Assembly (NCBI RefSeq): GCF_029633865.1
Contig: NC_079217.1
Coordinates: 53,652,979-53,716,978 of the forward strand
DNA length: 64,000 nt
Reading direction: 5' to 3'
Source: Lampris incognitus
Lineage: Eukaryota > Chordata > Actinopteri > Lampriformes > Lampridae
Part shown: positions 31,250 through 42,800 of the stretch, piece by piece
Position numbering within the stretch: position 1 is the stretch's first letter
How the letters are laid out: every line of letters starts with the position of its first letter
Made by a program: the position numbers and the translations under genes
Notes under the pieces: generated by a model
Told to the model about the DNA's origin: nothing
The model's database searches: none
The model's input: the letters and a program-made list of their open reading frames with translations, nothing else

Positions 31250-34200
31250 CAGAAACAGTTCGTTTATTTGTCACAAAGAAAGCATTTTACACCGTGAGCA
31301 CCTGCTGCACTCCATCCGCACTCTGAATCTCTACTATCCACTGGTCGAACTTTTCCCGCTGTTTTTCATTGAACCGGAAAGTTTTACCGAGCTTTTAGTT
31401 GGAAGAGCTACAGCTCTGTATGGGCTTCGCTGGAGCCAACAACGGGGGAAGCGAGCTGGAGCGCTCATTAAACTGCGACTGCGGTGATTTTTTAACTGCA
31501 CTCCCGTCAATCCACCTGGCGAATGTCCACTCTCTGGCCAACAAGATGGACGAACTGCTACTCCTCGACAGAACACTGACTTTTCCAGATTTGCCACCCT
31601 GTGCCTCACTGAAGCCTAGCGCGGTGAGCATATACTGCACAGCTCACTCCATGTGCCGCACTTCCAACTCCTCTGAGCGGACTGTGAAACCGAGCTAACG
31701 AGGAAAAAACGGGGAGGCAGATCTGCTTCTGTATAAACGAAGGTTGGTATACAGATGTCACAGTGTTGAAGAACTCATGCAGCCCTCACTTAGAGACCAT
31801 TTTCATTGACTGTAAACCATTTTATTCACCGTTGGAGTTTTCCTCCTTTATTGTGGTTGGTGTCAATAGCCCACCTCAGGCCTGTGTTAGTGAGGTGTTA
31901 CAATACTTGGCTGACAAAATAATAAACATGGAGCACATATATACAGACTCCCTTGTCATTATCCTTGGGGATTTTTCTAGACCAAATCTCAGCCACAAAC
32001 TGCCAAAATACAGACAGCATGTTAGTGTTCCACCAGGGACAAAAACACACTGGATTATTGATTATTGCTATGCAATATTAAATGACGTCTATCACTGTCC
32101 CCTGTGCAGCTTTGGGACTCTATAATCACTGTCTGATTCAGCTTCTTCTAACCTACAGGCAAAAACTAAAATCTGTAAAGCCTGTGATTACCAACGAGTC
32201 AAAACTCGGGCTTCAAGCCTGCTTTGACTGCACTGAGTGGAGTGTTTTGAGGCTGCATCTACAGACATGGATGAATTTACTGACACTGACATCTTACATC
32301 AGCTTCTGTGACGACATGTGTGTGTGCCCACCAAAACGTTCTGCACCTTCAAAAACAATAAGCCCTGGTTAACAGCAAAACTCAGGCAGCTTTGTCAGGC
32401 CAAGGAGGGTCCTACAGGAGTGGAGACAGGATCCTGTACAACCAGGCCAGAAACACACTGACAAAGGAGATCATAATAGCCAAAAGGGGCTACACTGAAA
32501 AGCTGAAAAACAGGTTTTCCGCTAACGATCCTGCATCAGTATGGAGAGGCCTGCAGGACATCACCAACTACAGGAAACCATCCCCCACACTGTAGAGAAC
32601 CTTCAACTGGCTGACGACTTGAAGGTGTTTTACTGCAGGTTTGATCAGCCACTTTCACACCCCTCACCCACTCCAACTCAGACATTACACACCAACTGCA
32701 CCCCCCACCATCACCCCTCCTCTCCCCCCTGGCTCCCCACCAGCACTGAAGGTCTGTGACAAGGATGTGTGTGAGTTCTTCCAGAGACAGAAGATCAGGA
32801 AGGCACCAGGCCCAGATGGTGAGTCACCCTTCTGTCTGAAAGTCTGCACAGACCAGCTGGCCCCCCATCTTCACACGGATTTTCAATGGATCACTGGAGC
32901 TGTGTGAAGTCCCCTTCTGCTTCAAATGCTTCACTATCATCCCGGTTCCCAAGACATCCTCTTTCACTGGACTGAACGACTACAGGCCCATCGCCCTGAT
33001 GTCTGTGGTCATAGAGTCCTTCGAGAGACTGGTGTTGACCCACGAGAAGGACATCACAGGCCCCCCCACTGGACCCCCCTGAAGTTTGCCTACTGGTCAA
33101 ACAGGTCAGTGGATGATGCAGTTAACATGGGACTGCACTACATACTGCAACACCTTGACTCCCCAGGGACATACGCAAGGATCCTGTTCGTGGATTTCAG
33201 CTCAGCGTTCCAACAGCATCATCCTGAAAGTCCTACTTACCAAACTCACTCAGCTCACTGTGCCCGCCTCCACCTGTCAGTGGATCACAAACTTCCTGAC
33301 AGACAGGAAGCAGCAGGTGAGGCTGGGGAAAATCACATCCAGCACCCGAACAGTCAGTACAGGTGCCCCTCAGGGATGTGTGCTCTCCCCTCTGCTCTTC
33401 TCCCTCTACACCAACATCTGTATCTCAGGAGACCTGCCTTTTCAACTCCTGAAATTTGCAATGACACAACAGTCATCGGCCTCATCCGAGATGGAGATGA
33501 GTCTGCATACAGACAGGTTGAACAGCTGGCTTTCTGGAGCAGTCACAACAACCTGGAGCTCAACACGCTCAAATCTGTAGAGATGACAGTGGACTTCAAG
33601 AGGAGCCCCCCGTCACGCCCCACCCCCCCACCGTACTCAACAGCACTTTGTCGGCTGTGGATTCCTTCCGGTTTCTGGGTCGTACAATCTCCCAGGACCT
33701 GAAGTGGGAGTTCAACATCAACACAGTCATCAAAGACGCCCAGCAGAGGATGTACTTCCTGTGCTAGCTCAGGAAATACAACCTGCTTCAGGAGCTGCTG
33801 ATCCAGTTTTACACTGCAGTCATCGAGTCTGTTCTCTGCACTTCCATCACAGTCTAGTTTGGATTGGCCACCAAACAGGACAGGAACAGAATACAACAGA
33901 CAGTCAGGTCTGCAGAAAAGATTACCGGTGCCGACCTGCCCACCATCCAGGACCTGTACACCTTCAGAATCAGGAAACAAGCAGGGAAAAATCCCTGCAG
34001 ACCCCTCACACCCTGGACAAAACCTGTTTCAGCTTCTCCCCTCTGATAGGCGCTACAGAACACTGTACACCAAAACCACCCCTCACCATCACACTTATGA
34101 GTAGTTAACTCACTGTAGCATTGTGCAATAACCCTGGAACACCATAATACCCACTGTACATACAAATCATATACATTTGTTTTAGTTTAAAATACAAATG

Positions 34201-34655
34201 TGCAATACATTTCACTCTCTACTGTATATCTGAACAGGCTATAAATCCACCTACTCTAAGTATAAAAAGTAATGTCTTTTTTACAGTTTAATATGTATCA
34301 CAGCACTCCTTGCACTCTTCACTTAAAGGTTTTTTTTGGGGGAGTTGTTCCTTATCTGATACGAGGGTCTATGGACAGAATGTTGTGTTGCTGTAAAGCC
34401 CCTTGAGGCAAATTTGTAATTTGTGATATTGGGCTATACAAATAAAATTGACTTAATTTCTTTATACTACTTGTATACTGTTAACAGTTCACAGAAACGG
34501 TTTCATGTGTATATAGTCATTCCTTGTATATATTCCTGAAGATTGCTGTGTTTTTATTCTGTGTAAGTACACTGAGAGCCACAAAACTGGAGTAAAATTC
34601 CTTTTATGTGCAAACATACTTGGCCAATAAAGATGATTCTGATTCTGAACGATAA
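31250..34655 (+). mobile_element. L2-clade LINE, near full length but broken
   Basis: Endonuclease pieces: SIHLANVHSLANKMDELL, CKPFYSPLEFSSFI, ILGDFSRPNLSHKLPKYRQH. Reverse transcriptase pieces: RKAPGPDG, LFVDFSSAF, GAPQGCVLSPLLFSLYTN, and a frameshifted, mutated FADD block followed by TTVIGLIRDGD. The 3' end has TGGCCAATAAAGATGATTCT with a short (GATTCT)n tail, diagnostic of fish L2. Many frameshifts make it inactive. Confidence 0.88.
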
Positions 34656-35650
34656 TCAAAAATCTATTTTACTAGGATTTAGATGGGGAAAAAGGTTTTA
34701 TTGAGATTCTTAGAATTTCACAGTGGGATATGAATGGGTGTCATCCCAATTTAGAAATTAAAATAACAGCAGGAACGAATAGGAGTCCCATGCTCGAACT
34801 GGGCTGTAAATAACTGTACACTAAGGAATTTTAGTTATGTATAGATTAGGTGTTATCTTAAAACGTGTGTCAAACCACATCACACAGCTAACTAGTCTCC
34901 AAGCCCTGTGTTTGTGGCAACATGGTAACCATGTCAATTACTTGGTTTAGTGAAGTCCTGGAGGGGTAACCCAAGCTGAAATAACAACCAACCTCTCACT
35001 TTGGTTTCTTGTCTTTAAAATAAAGAAAGCTGTTGTGTGGCTACAAGCAATGAGTAAATAAGAAAAAACACAGCACAGGAATTTCCCCAATTGTCCTGGG
35101 AACAGACTTGCGTAATATTATGAAAAAGTTGGTGCTTCTGCAGAAAGTTAGGAATTGCATAATCTGGCAGACCTCCTCCTACAACCTTACTGAGGTGTCT
35201 TATTCACAGCAGGCATGCAAAATTATATGAAAGGCATAGGCTCTGTGCGTCTCAACTGACAATCATAGGAGGCTGAAGCCAACTTCTAGTTTTGGGAGCC
35301 CAGCTGTCCCGGCTATTGCTGGTCAAGGTTTGAGTGGCTATCTACTCACGTGCTCATGTGTGGTCAAGGCAGGAGGTTACTAGAGTGCATTTATGCAATG
35401 TGCCTCTTCAGTGTTCAGAAATTGTGGGAGCAGCCACGGCCAATGTGTTAGCGGCATGAGTCGCAGTCTGACATTGCAATTTTTTTTGTTGCTTCTTTGC
35501 AGTGAAAAGCACAAACTGTCAAATACTTCACAAGTGTGTGTAAGATTAAAGATCAAACTGCAGTTGCTGTTGCTACGTAGCCCCCCTAGCTGAAGAGCAC
35601 CTTGTACGGTATAGTTAAAGCATGCTGGGGCAAGACTAGTTAAGAAGAAA
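34656..35650. other. No gene recognised; between por leader exon and L2
   Basis: Intronic sequence if the por leader exon call is right. No recognisable exon. Confidence 0.45.
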
Positions 35651-36560
35651 GCGCACTTCTAGCTTCCACGTTATCGGGAATGAAAAAGCGTGATTTGGGG
35701 ACGTGGTCTGGACGAAAACACGGTTCCTACCATGAGACGAGATTCGGTGGGAACGGGATTGGTTAACAGCGAGGGCCTGTCTATACCCTGGGAACAGGGT
35801 CGCGATAGCGCTAGCTCCATAGACGATACGCTACATTTGTCCCGCATCCAAGCGTAATAATACGCACCAACCGGCGCGTTAAAAGTGACGAAATCCCCGC
35901 GAACAGCGTTACGGGCATCACGAGAACGTAACGAGCGGCAGTTTGCGTAACAGCGTCCATCACAGGAGCAGCGCTCCTTCTGGTTCACGTTAACCGGGGT
36001 GAATAAAAAGCCTGCCTTACGGCGACGATAGTGGGATTTTGATTCAGTTTGGTCCATCGGCTAGCACTCGTCTGCACAGTGTGCCGATTGTCATCGTGAC
36101 GCACGTTTCGGTGAAAGCTAAGTGAGAAGTTAACCCGGGCTGCGCTTACCTTGTCTCCCACTCTGTCACACAGCGGCACACTGCACAAGGCGGAAGGGAA
36201 ATTTACGCCATGGCGGGACGAAACCAACTGCTACTCGTGCAGGGGGGGTGAGCGAGTTCATTATTGTCGAGGCGGATTTGTGTCGACACAGGACGGCGGC
36301 GAGTTGTTCTGCGCGCCGAGGGGAGCCGGTCTGCGCGGCGACGGGAGACGTCTCCGACGAGATAGCGAGATGAGCTGAAGCGCTGCCGCGTTTTATTTTC
36401 ATAGACGCGCAACGGCGGAATGGACTCCTCTGCGAACGCGTTACCTAACGGCACTTTGCGCATGTAACGCGCAATAAGAGATAACCCATTGTGCACCCGG
36501 TGAAGAGTCAAGGTTACGTAATCAAGCCCGTCCGCACGGCCCTGGGAGACGCGTTAACTT
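35650..36560. promoter_or_regulatory. por: CpG-rich block, candidate por promoter region
   Basis: CpG-dense sequence in an otherwise AT-rich neighbourhood, with many CGCG and GCGC words. It lies upstream of por coding exons and about 0.75 kb downstream of the tmem120a stop. Vertebrate por has a non-coding first exon at a CpG island, so this is the best promoter candidate. Confidence 0.5.
36150..36400 (-). other. por: Candidate por non-coding exon 1
   Basis: A consensus donor ACAAG|GTAAGC ends at 36150 on the minus strand, inside the CpG block. The first por coding exon has an acceptor 14 nt before its ATG, so an upstream leader exon must exist. The exon start is not visible; 36400 is nominal. 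If correct, the first intron is about 10.3 kb and contains the Tc1/hAT/Harbinger/TRIM/L2 cluster. Confidence 0.45.
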
Positions 36561-36856
36561 CACCTTCACTCTAGAGAGCCTCATCCTCCCCCCTGCAGAA
36601 ACTTGTCTTACCGTCCATAATGCCAAGGACACGCGATAATTAAGGCAGATGCGTGCGCGCGCGCGTGCGTAAGAACGCGAGAGAGTTTATGGTTAACGTA
36701 CCGCTGCCTTGTCTGCTTTGATTTTGTTTTCTATTGCAAGTAATACCCAGGGGTACAACATGGAACAATGAAACAGTCAGTTGCATGCATTAATTCCAGA
36801 CAAAATGCCTGACTTCATTAAGTATAGATCAACAACAGTACAAACTTGCAAGCAAG

Positions 36857-36890
36857 CACACGCACGCACGCACGCACACGCACACACGCG
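36857..36890. repeat. (CACG)n/(CA)n microsatellite
   Basis: CACGCACGCACGCACACGC-type simple repeat. A separate (GC)n run lies at 36653-36670. Confidence 0.85.
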
Positions 36891-36951
36891 GCGTCCTTTA
36901 TGGGTAGGTGCACTAACAAAACACAGAATTTCGGAGCAGCTGCATATCCCT

Positions 36952-36957
36952 TTTATT
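36952..36957 (-). terminator. tmem120a: Possible tmem120a polyadenylation signal
   Basis: AATAAA on the minus strand about 345 nt downstream of the tmem120a stop codon. Use not shown. Confidence 0.35.
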
Positions 36958-37300
36958 GAAGGATCCCCCCCCCCTCATTTTTTTTTTAGTGAATGTCGTC
37001 AATTATTGAAAATAAGGATGCAAAGGCTTCGTGGAACATAATCATACACTAGAAGTAAACGATTTGCCAAAGTCCATTAAGCTTTTATGGCTGTATGATG
37101 ATGACAGACAACAGATTTAATAGCATACACTGTCAGATAGGGAGGATATGATAAGAGTCAAAACAAATAAAAAAGTTTACTGTCCTTGCCATCTCCGGCT
37201 ATTAAAATATATTTAAAAAAACCCAATGATAATGTGGGATTTTAGTAAAGGAGAATATCACATGAGCCACTACTTTGTGAGATGTTATGTTCATGGTGCA

Positions 37301-39820
37301 TCAGGTGCTCTTGGGCTTCACGCCACTCCTGCTCTTGAGCTTGTGGCAAACAACGGCAACGGTGGTGAAGAAATTTCCCATGAACAGAATCAGGAAGCAA
37401 AGGCCACATATAAAGACCTGGAATCACATAAACAGCATTAAAGAAGAAAGCGTTACAGATTTTGATCATCTTGATATATGTAATGTTGGACGTGGTTGTT
37501 CTTTAAATGGGGAAAGCTGTGGTATCGCTGGTGAATTAATTGTAAAGTGCTTTTGAGTGGCTGTTGCAGCTAGAAAAGCAATATTTAAAATGCAACTTGA
37601 TTGGTTGATTGATTGATGTAGGACAGTTAGTGAGTGGTTAAGGCCTCTCCATTTTCAACAAAAAGTTGTCCGTAAAACCGAAAGCATTAATTGACCTAAA
37701 TAGTCTTAAACTGTCAACACCATAATGTTACCGGTTGAATAATGGGCCGTCTTATACCTGTACATTGAAATACACAACTTAAGTGCAGGTTATGATCATG
37801 AGATTATTCTTATCTAAATGCTTTATGTAAAAAAAGAAAGAAAAAAAAGCTCCCATTAGGGAGCAGCATGGTGGCTCAGGAGGTAGAGCGGGTCGTCTAG
37901 TAATCGGAAGGTCGCTGGTTCAATCCCCGGCTCCTCCAGAGAGCATGTCAGCATGTCTTTGAGCAAGACACTGAACCCCTACCTGCTCCTGGTGAGCAGG
38001 TTGGTGCCTTGCATGGCAGCCTCCTCCATCAGTGTGTGAATGTGAGGCGTACACTGTAATGAGCTTTGAGTGGTCGGTAGACTAGAAAAGTGCCACATAA
38101 ATGCAGTCCATTTACCATTTATCAAACCTAAAACACAGGACCCATGAAGGCAGATGTGAACACACTGACCTGCCACTCCCCACAGTCTGGGAGCTGAGCC
38201 ATTCGGAAGAGAGCAAGACCGTTGAGGAGCTGCCAGAACTGTCAGACAACACATTATGGCTTTACACTTCCATTCATCTAAATAAAAGTTAATACATGTA
38301 CAGTACAGTTAGTACAGTTCTATAATGACAGAAGTTTGGCCACTGAATTAATATTTGAGCTGATGACCAACCGCCAAACACAAATCTGGTCCATGCCAAA
38401 TTTTGCATTGTAAAAAAACAAAAACCTTTACACATGAAAGGAAATAATCTTATTTAGGACTTCCAGACCTAAACATGACTGTGCACAATCTTTCATGGCT
38501 GACTCAGCATTTCTGGATGAAAAGCAGACACAGCTCAGCACTTTGTGAATCTGGAAGACAGGAAACTACAGACGGGAGCAACACATACTCACATGACCCA
38601 AAAAAAGGAAGGGCAAAAGAAAGGTCAGTCCTCGCCACATCCAGGACTGAAAACCCTCTGGAAAATAAAATGCAAAAAGAGGCTTATTACGGCACTCCTT
38701 CACAAAACTGGATGTGGGACACTTATCGGTGCTTGAATGGCCATCAGAGGCTTCCGAGTTGAAATGGAAAGAGTATTTTTATTGTTATTGAATTGGTCTT
38801 TCCAAGTACTTTTGTGAAATAGCTGCTGATGCCTGATGTGATATGTGTCTGTTTAGGCATTATGGTCTGAAGAAGTGGCTCAAAGCTTGGAGAGCAGGTC
38901 CTCACCTACGGTCACGTCCATGTTGTGTCTTTCTCCCAGGGCTCGAAGTCTGTACAGACAGCCGCTCTGGTAATAGCACTGCAGACACTGAACAAAACCT
39001 GCGTTAAAAGAACCAGTCGCAACAAGTCACAAAATATACACGTGTCCGCAAAGACACACAAATACACCAACACACACAGTGTATGATCGCTGAGATGGAG
39101 ACGATATTAGCCATTCTTCCATATATTCCATAAAAAGAAGAACCGTGAGTGTATACCAAGTTCATAGCCTTATTTTCTCGAGTATGGACTATATATTATT
39201 CCTCTATTTATTCCAGCCTCAGTCTAAAAACTCTGCCTCACGTGCTGCAGATATGTAGCATCTGACCTTTGACCCACAACTAATTGGAGGAATCATAAAG
39301 GCTCATTTGAACCAATCCTCACAGGAACTCTAGTTGATTTATTATCTATTTCACAAATGTGGCAATTGCTTTTAAAGCTTTCAAGATTTGTGTCTAGCTT
39401 GCATCATGGCGGTATTGTCCTTGTGTACGTGTCCTCGTGTAATGCTCTGTCACCTTCTCACCAAGCCCAGTGACGTGTCGAACAGTGATCAAGCATTTTT
39501 TCCAGCTAATAGTCAAATGATGATTAAGCACTTACGACTGTCACTCCTTCACTCATTCTTCACTATACCCAGAAATTAAGAGTCGCTACTTCCTCACAGA
39601 ATTTAATACAACTCATGTTTATACTTGCTTTTAACTGTTTACATTAAATGTTATAGTTAATGTTCTTGGTTTCTCTGACATTGTATTACACGTAATTCTC
39701 TGTATTGTTACTACTACTACTATTATTAGTAGTATTAATGGTAGTAATAATTTTAGTAGTGGTAGTATTAGTGATAGTAGTAGTTATAGTAGTAATGTAG
39801 TGGTGGTAGTAGTAGCAGCA

Positions 39821-39855
<35 letters not shown>

Positions 39856-42800
39856 GTAGTAGTAGTAGTAGTAGTAGTGGTGGTGATGGTGGCGGTAGTA
39901 GTAGTAGTAGCAGTGGTATTGTAGTAGTAGTAGTAGTAGTAGTGGTGGTGATGGTGGCGGTAGTAGTAGTAGTAGTAGCAGTGGTATTGTAGTAGTGGTA
40001 GTAGCAGTAGCAGTAGCAGTGGTATTGTAGTAGTGGTAGTAGTAGTAGTAGTAGTAATGTAGTAATGGCAGTAGTAGTGGCAGCAGTAGTAGTAGTAGTA
40101 GTAGCAGCAGCAGTGGTAGTAGTAGTGGTGGTAGTAGTAATAGTAGTAGCAGTAGCAGTAGTGTTAGAGGTAGTAGTAGTAATAGTAGAAGTAGTGGTAG
40201 TAGCAGTAGCAGTAGTGGTAGAAGTAGTAGTAGCAGCACCACTTAATTACTGCTGTTCTAGACTTCAAATTTTCTTAAAGTTTTATTTATTTATTGCAGA
40301 AACCAGCCTAGTTTGTAACGTCCACTTGGGAAGAAAAAATAATCTCTTTATCCTCTGTTGACCTTACTTTGATACAAGGAGTAGGCAAGGAACTGGTCCC
40401 TGAATGTCTGGTACAAGTTCCCATCAGGCCTTTGTAACAAAGGAGAGAAGGTAGGTGGTCATAGCATTTCAAGTATAATCTGTCATTTCTTGCATTTCTT
40501 GTGTGACAAAAAAAAAAAAGGAAAAAGACCAAAGGGAAAAGTATCTCAAGAGATCTTTTATTCAGTCCTTTGTTCGGCGGTGTTCATACCCGGTGTTAGC
40601 TGCCTGTCATGAAGGGGAAGAAGAGGTGAAGTGCTCTTTGGGCTTACCATGTCAGCATCACTCCGGACAAAAAAGCTGAGACGTAGTGATGGAAAACCCA
40701 CCAGCCTTTGATTCTGCAGGGGCATATAGATTCAGTTAGAGGGCTTTGGGTTTTATGTGAAACTGTAGACATCAAGATGAGGATATTTCCATCAACGTGT
40801 TTAGTTTGGGCTGTTATTCTCTCCATCTCTCTGAGTTTCTCTTTGAGATGAGATCGTAAACTCAGGGCCCCGACCCAAGTCTAACTGATCAGTCATCACC
40901 ACAAAGGGCCCAACCGATCCCCCGCCATGACTTCTATGAACTAAGCCACACCGCCGGACATTTGATTTGTCTGTCTGTTTCTATTCATGCTTTATTATTT
41001 TCCTCAGCTCTTGTTTTGACTGCTTTTTAATCATTCATTTAGCTGTTTATTTCATGTCGATCAGAGGTTTTCAAAGTGTAAGATGCTGAGCCTCCTTTCA
41101 TAGAACATCAAGTAACAATAATAATAATAATAATTTTAAAATAAAGGGTTGCACCCATAAAGGGTTTGAAAATGTTTATTTTGAACACTCAGTCCTATTA
41201 CAATCTCCCACGTTTTAATAAAAAATCAATATAAAAGTGGTTAAGAATTAGTATACAGGCCAATGCCTATTTGTGCATGTTTCTGAAGTTAAAAGGAAGA
41301 AAACTGAACACATGTCCATCACTTTTAAACAAAGCAGAAGGGAGAACACGAAGCTGTACACAGCCCCCCCCCCCCCGGCCGCTTCTTGACACCACGCTTG
41401 AGGGCTGAAGCTGGTCTGTTAAGTAACGTTTAAAACGCGCCCTGGAGGAAAATACACACTGTTCACTCAGCTTAACCCCACCGGGCATCGCCTGCACAGC
41501 CTGCCCTGCCTGGAGGTCAGCAGGGGGTCTGCGTCCTGGCTGGACTGACTGACTGACGACAGCGGCGAGCGCAGCCACGCCCTCCACCCGCAGCCACGAC
41601 CGGAACTTGCTTTTAATCTGAAAACCCCAACGTTAAATAGACGTGGTCGCACCGTCTGCCCTTTCTGCGGGGTTCAGCTCAGACATTTTCTTGTGGAGCT
41701 CCCCGCTTGTCTTTCCCTGCCTCTCTGAAGCTCTTTGGCGCCCCCTACAGGAGGCAGGGCTCACACTTTGAAAACCACGGATAAGACTGCCGTTGCACAT
41801 GCATATTTTCAGTTAGTTGATAAATCACTTATTTTGATAGAGCCGTGATCAGAGGTGGAAAACCCGGCTTCGGAAAGTAGAAGTACTAACCACGTATTTG
41901 CTCCACCCATGGACTAAACCGGCTGATTTAGTTCTCCTACCTGGCTGAAGTGTTGCGCATAATTAGAATCAGCTGGTTTAGTGCATGGGTGGAGCAAATA
42001 CATGGTTAGTACTTCCACTTTCTGGAGCGGAGTTTCCCACCGCTGGCAGTGATGCATGGATTTGTGTGTGGCGAGGCTTTAAGTAGAATTCACTGTTATA
42101 GGTGAAGTCAACCTACCTTTAAAGAGCAGGCGGATCTTAACAGGCCAAAGTCAGACAGTCATTCTGAGGAATGTTATACCCCGAATAATGATCTTGAATT
42201 ATAACTAACTGTTTGATAGTCTCACTTGTTCTTTCATTTGGCACATTTGTTGAGGTTCAGCGCCCCACCCAGCTACACAGATTTGGCTGTAGAAAAGATC
42301 AGCAGCCATAATCATACATAGCCTTATAATAAAGCATAGGTATAATGCTATAAGAACTACTGGGAACCAGAAGAAATAGCTTTTGCTGTTTTCAAAAAAA
42401 GGGCAAAGAATATGTTCTCTGAAATGTTGCTATGATTGTGTAAAAGTTCTTCATCATTGTCACGCTTTGTTAGAAGTGGAATTAGAAGAGTGGTTTGGCT
42501 GACCTGGACCCATTGGTGATGAGGATGCTTTCCCTGAGAGTTAACGTGCAATAGTACCACACCAGCAAGAAATTTAGGATGGCATCAACAATTCTATATC
42601 CAGAAGACATAAATGGCAGACTTAGACATGCATACATAATACATACATAAACATTTTGTGTAAAGAAGTTCAGTGACTGAAAAGGGTGAAGCAGCTGATG
42701 GGACTCAAGTTCTTTGTATACTCACCTGTAGCTCATAAAGAAATAGCATATAAAGGAGCACATCAGCAAGATAACCGTGAGGCACAGCTTGAACTTCTCA

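Noticed and set aside
35671-36057. A 128-codon minus-strand ORF near the por CpG block
   Set aside because: No recognisable family. The composition is what a stop-poor GC-rich region gives by chance.
39784-40361. Poly-Leu and poly-Val ORFs
   Set aside because: Translations of the AGT microsatellite.
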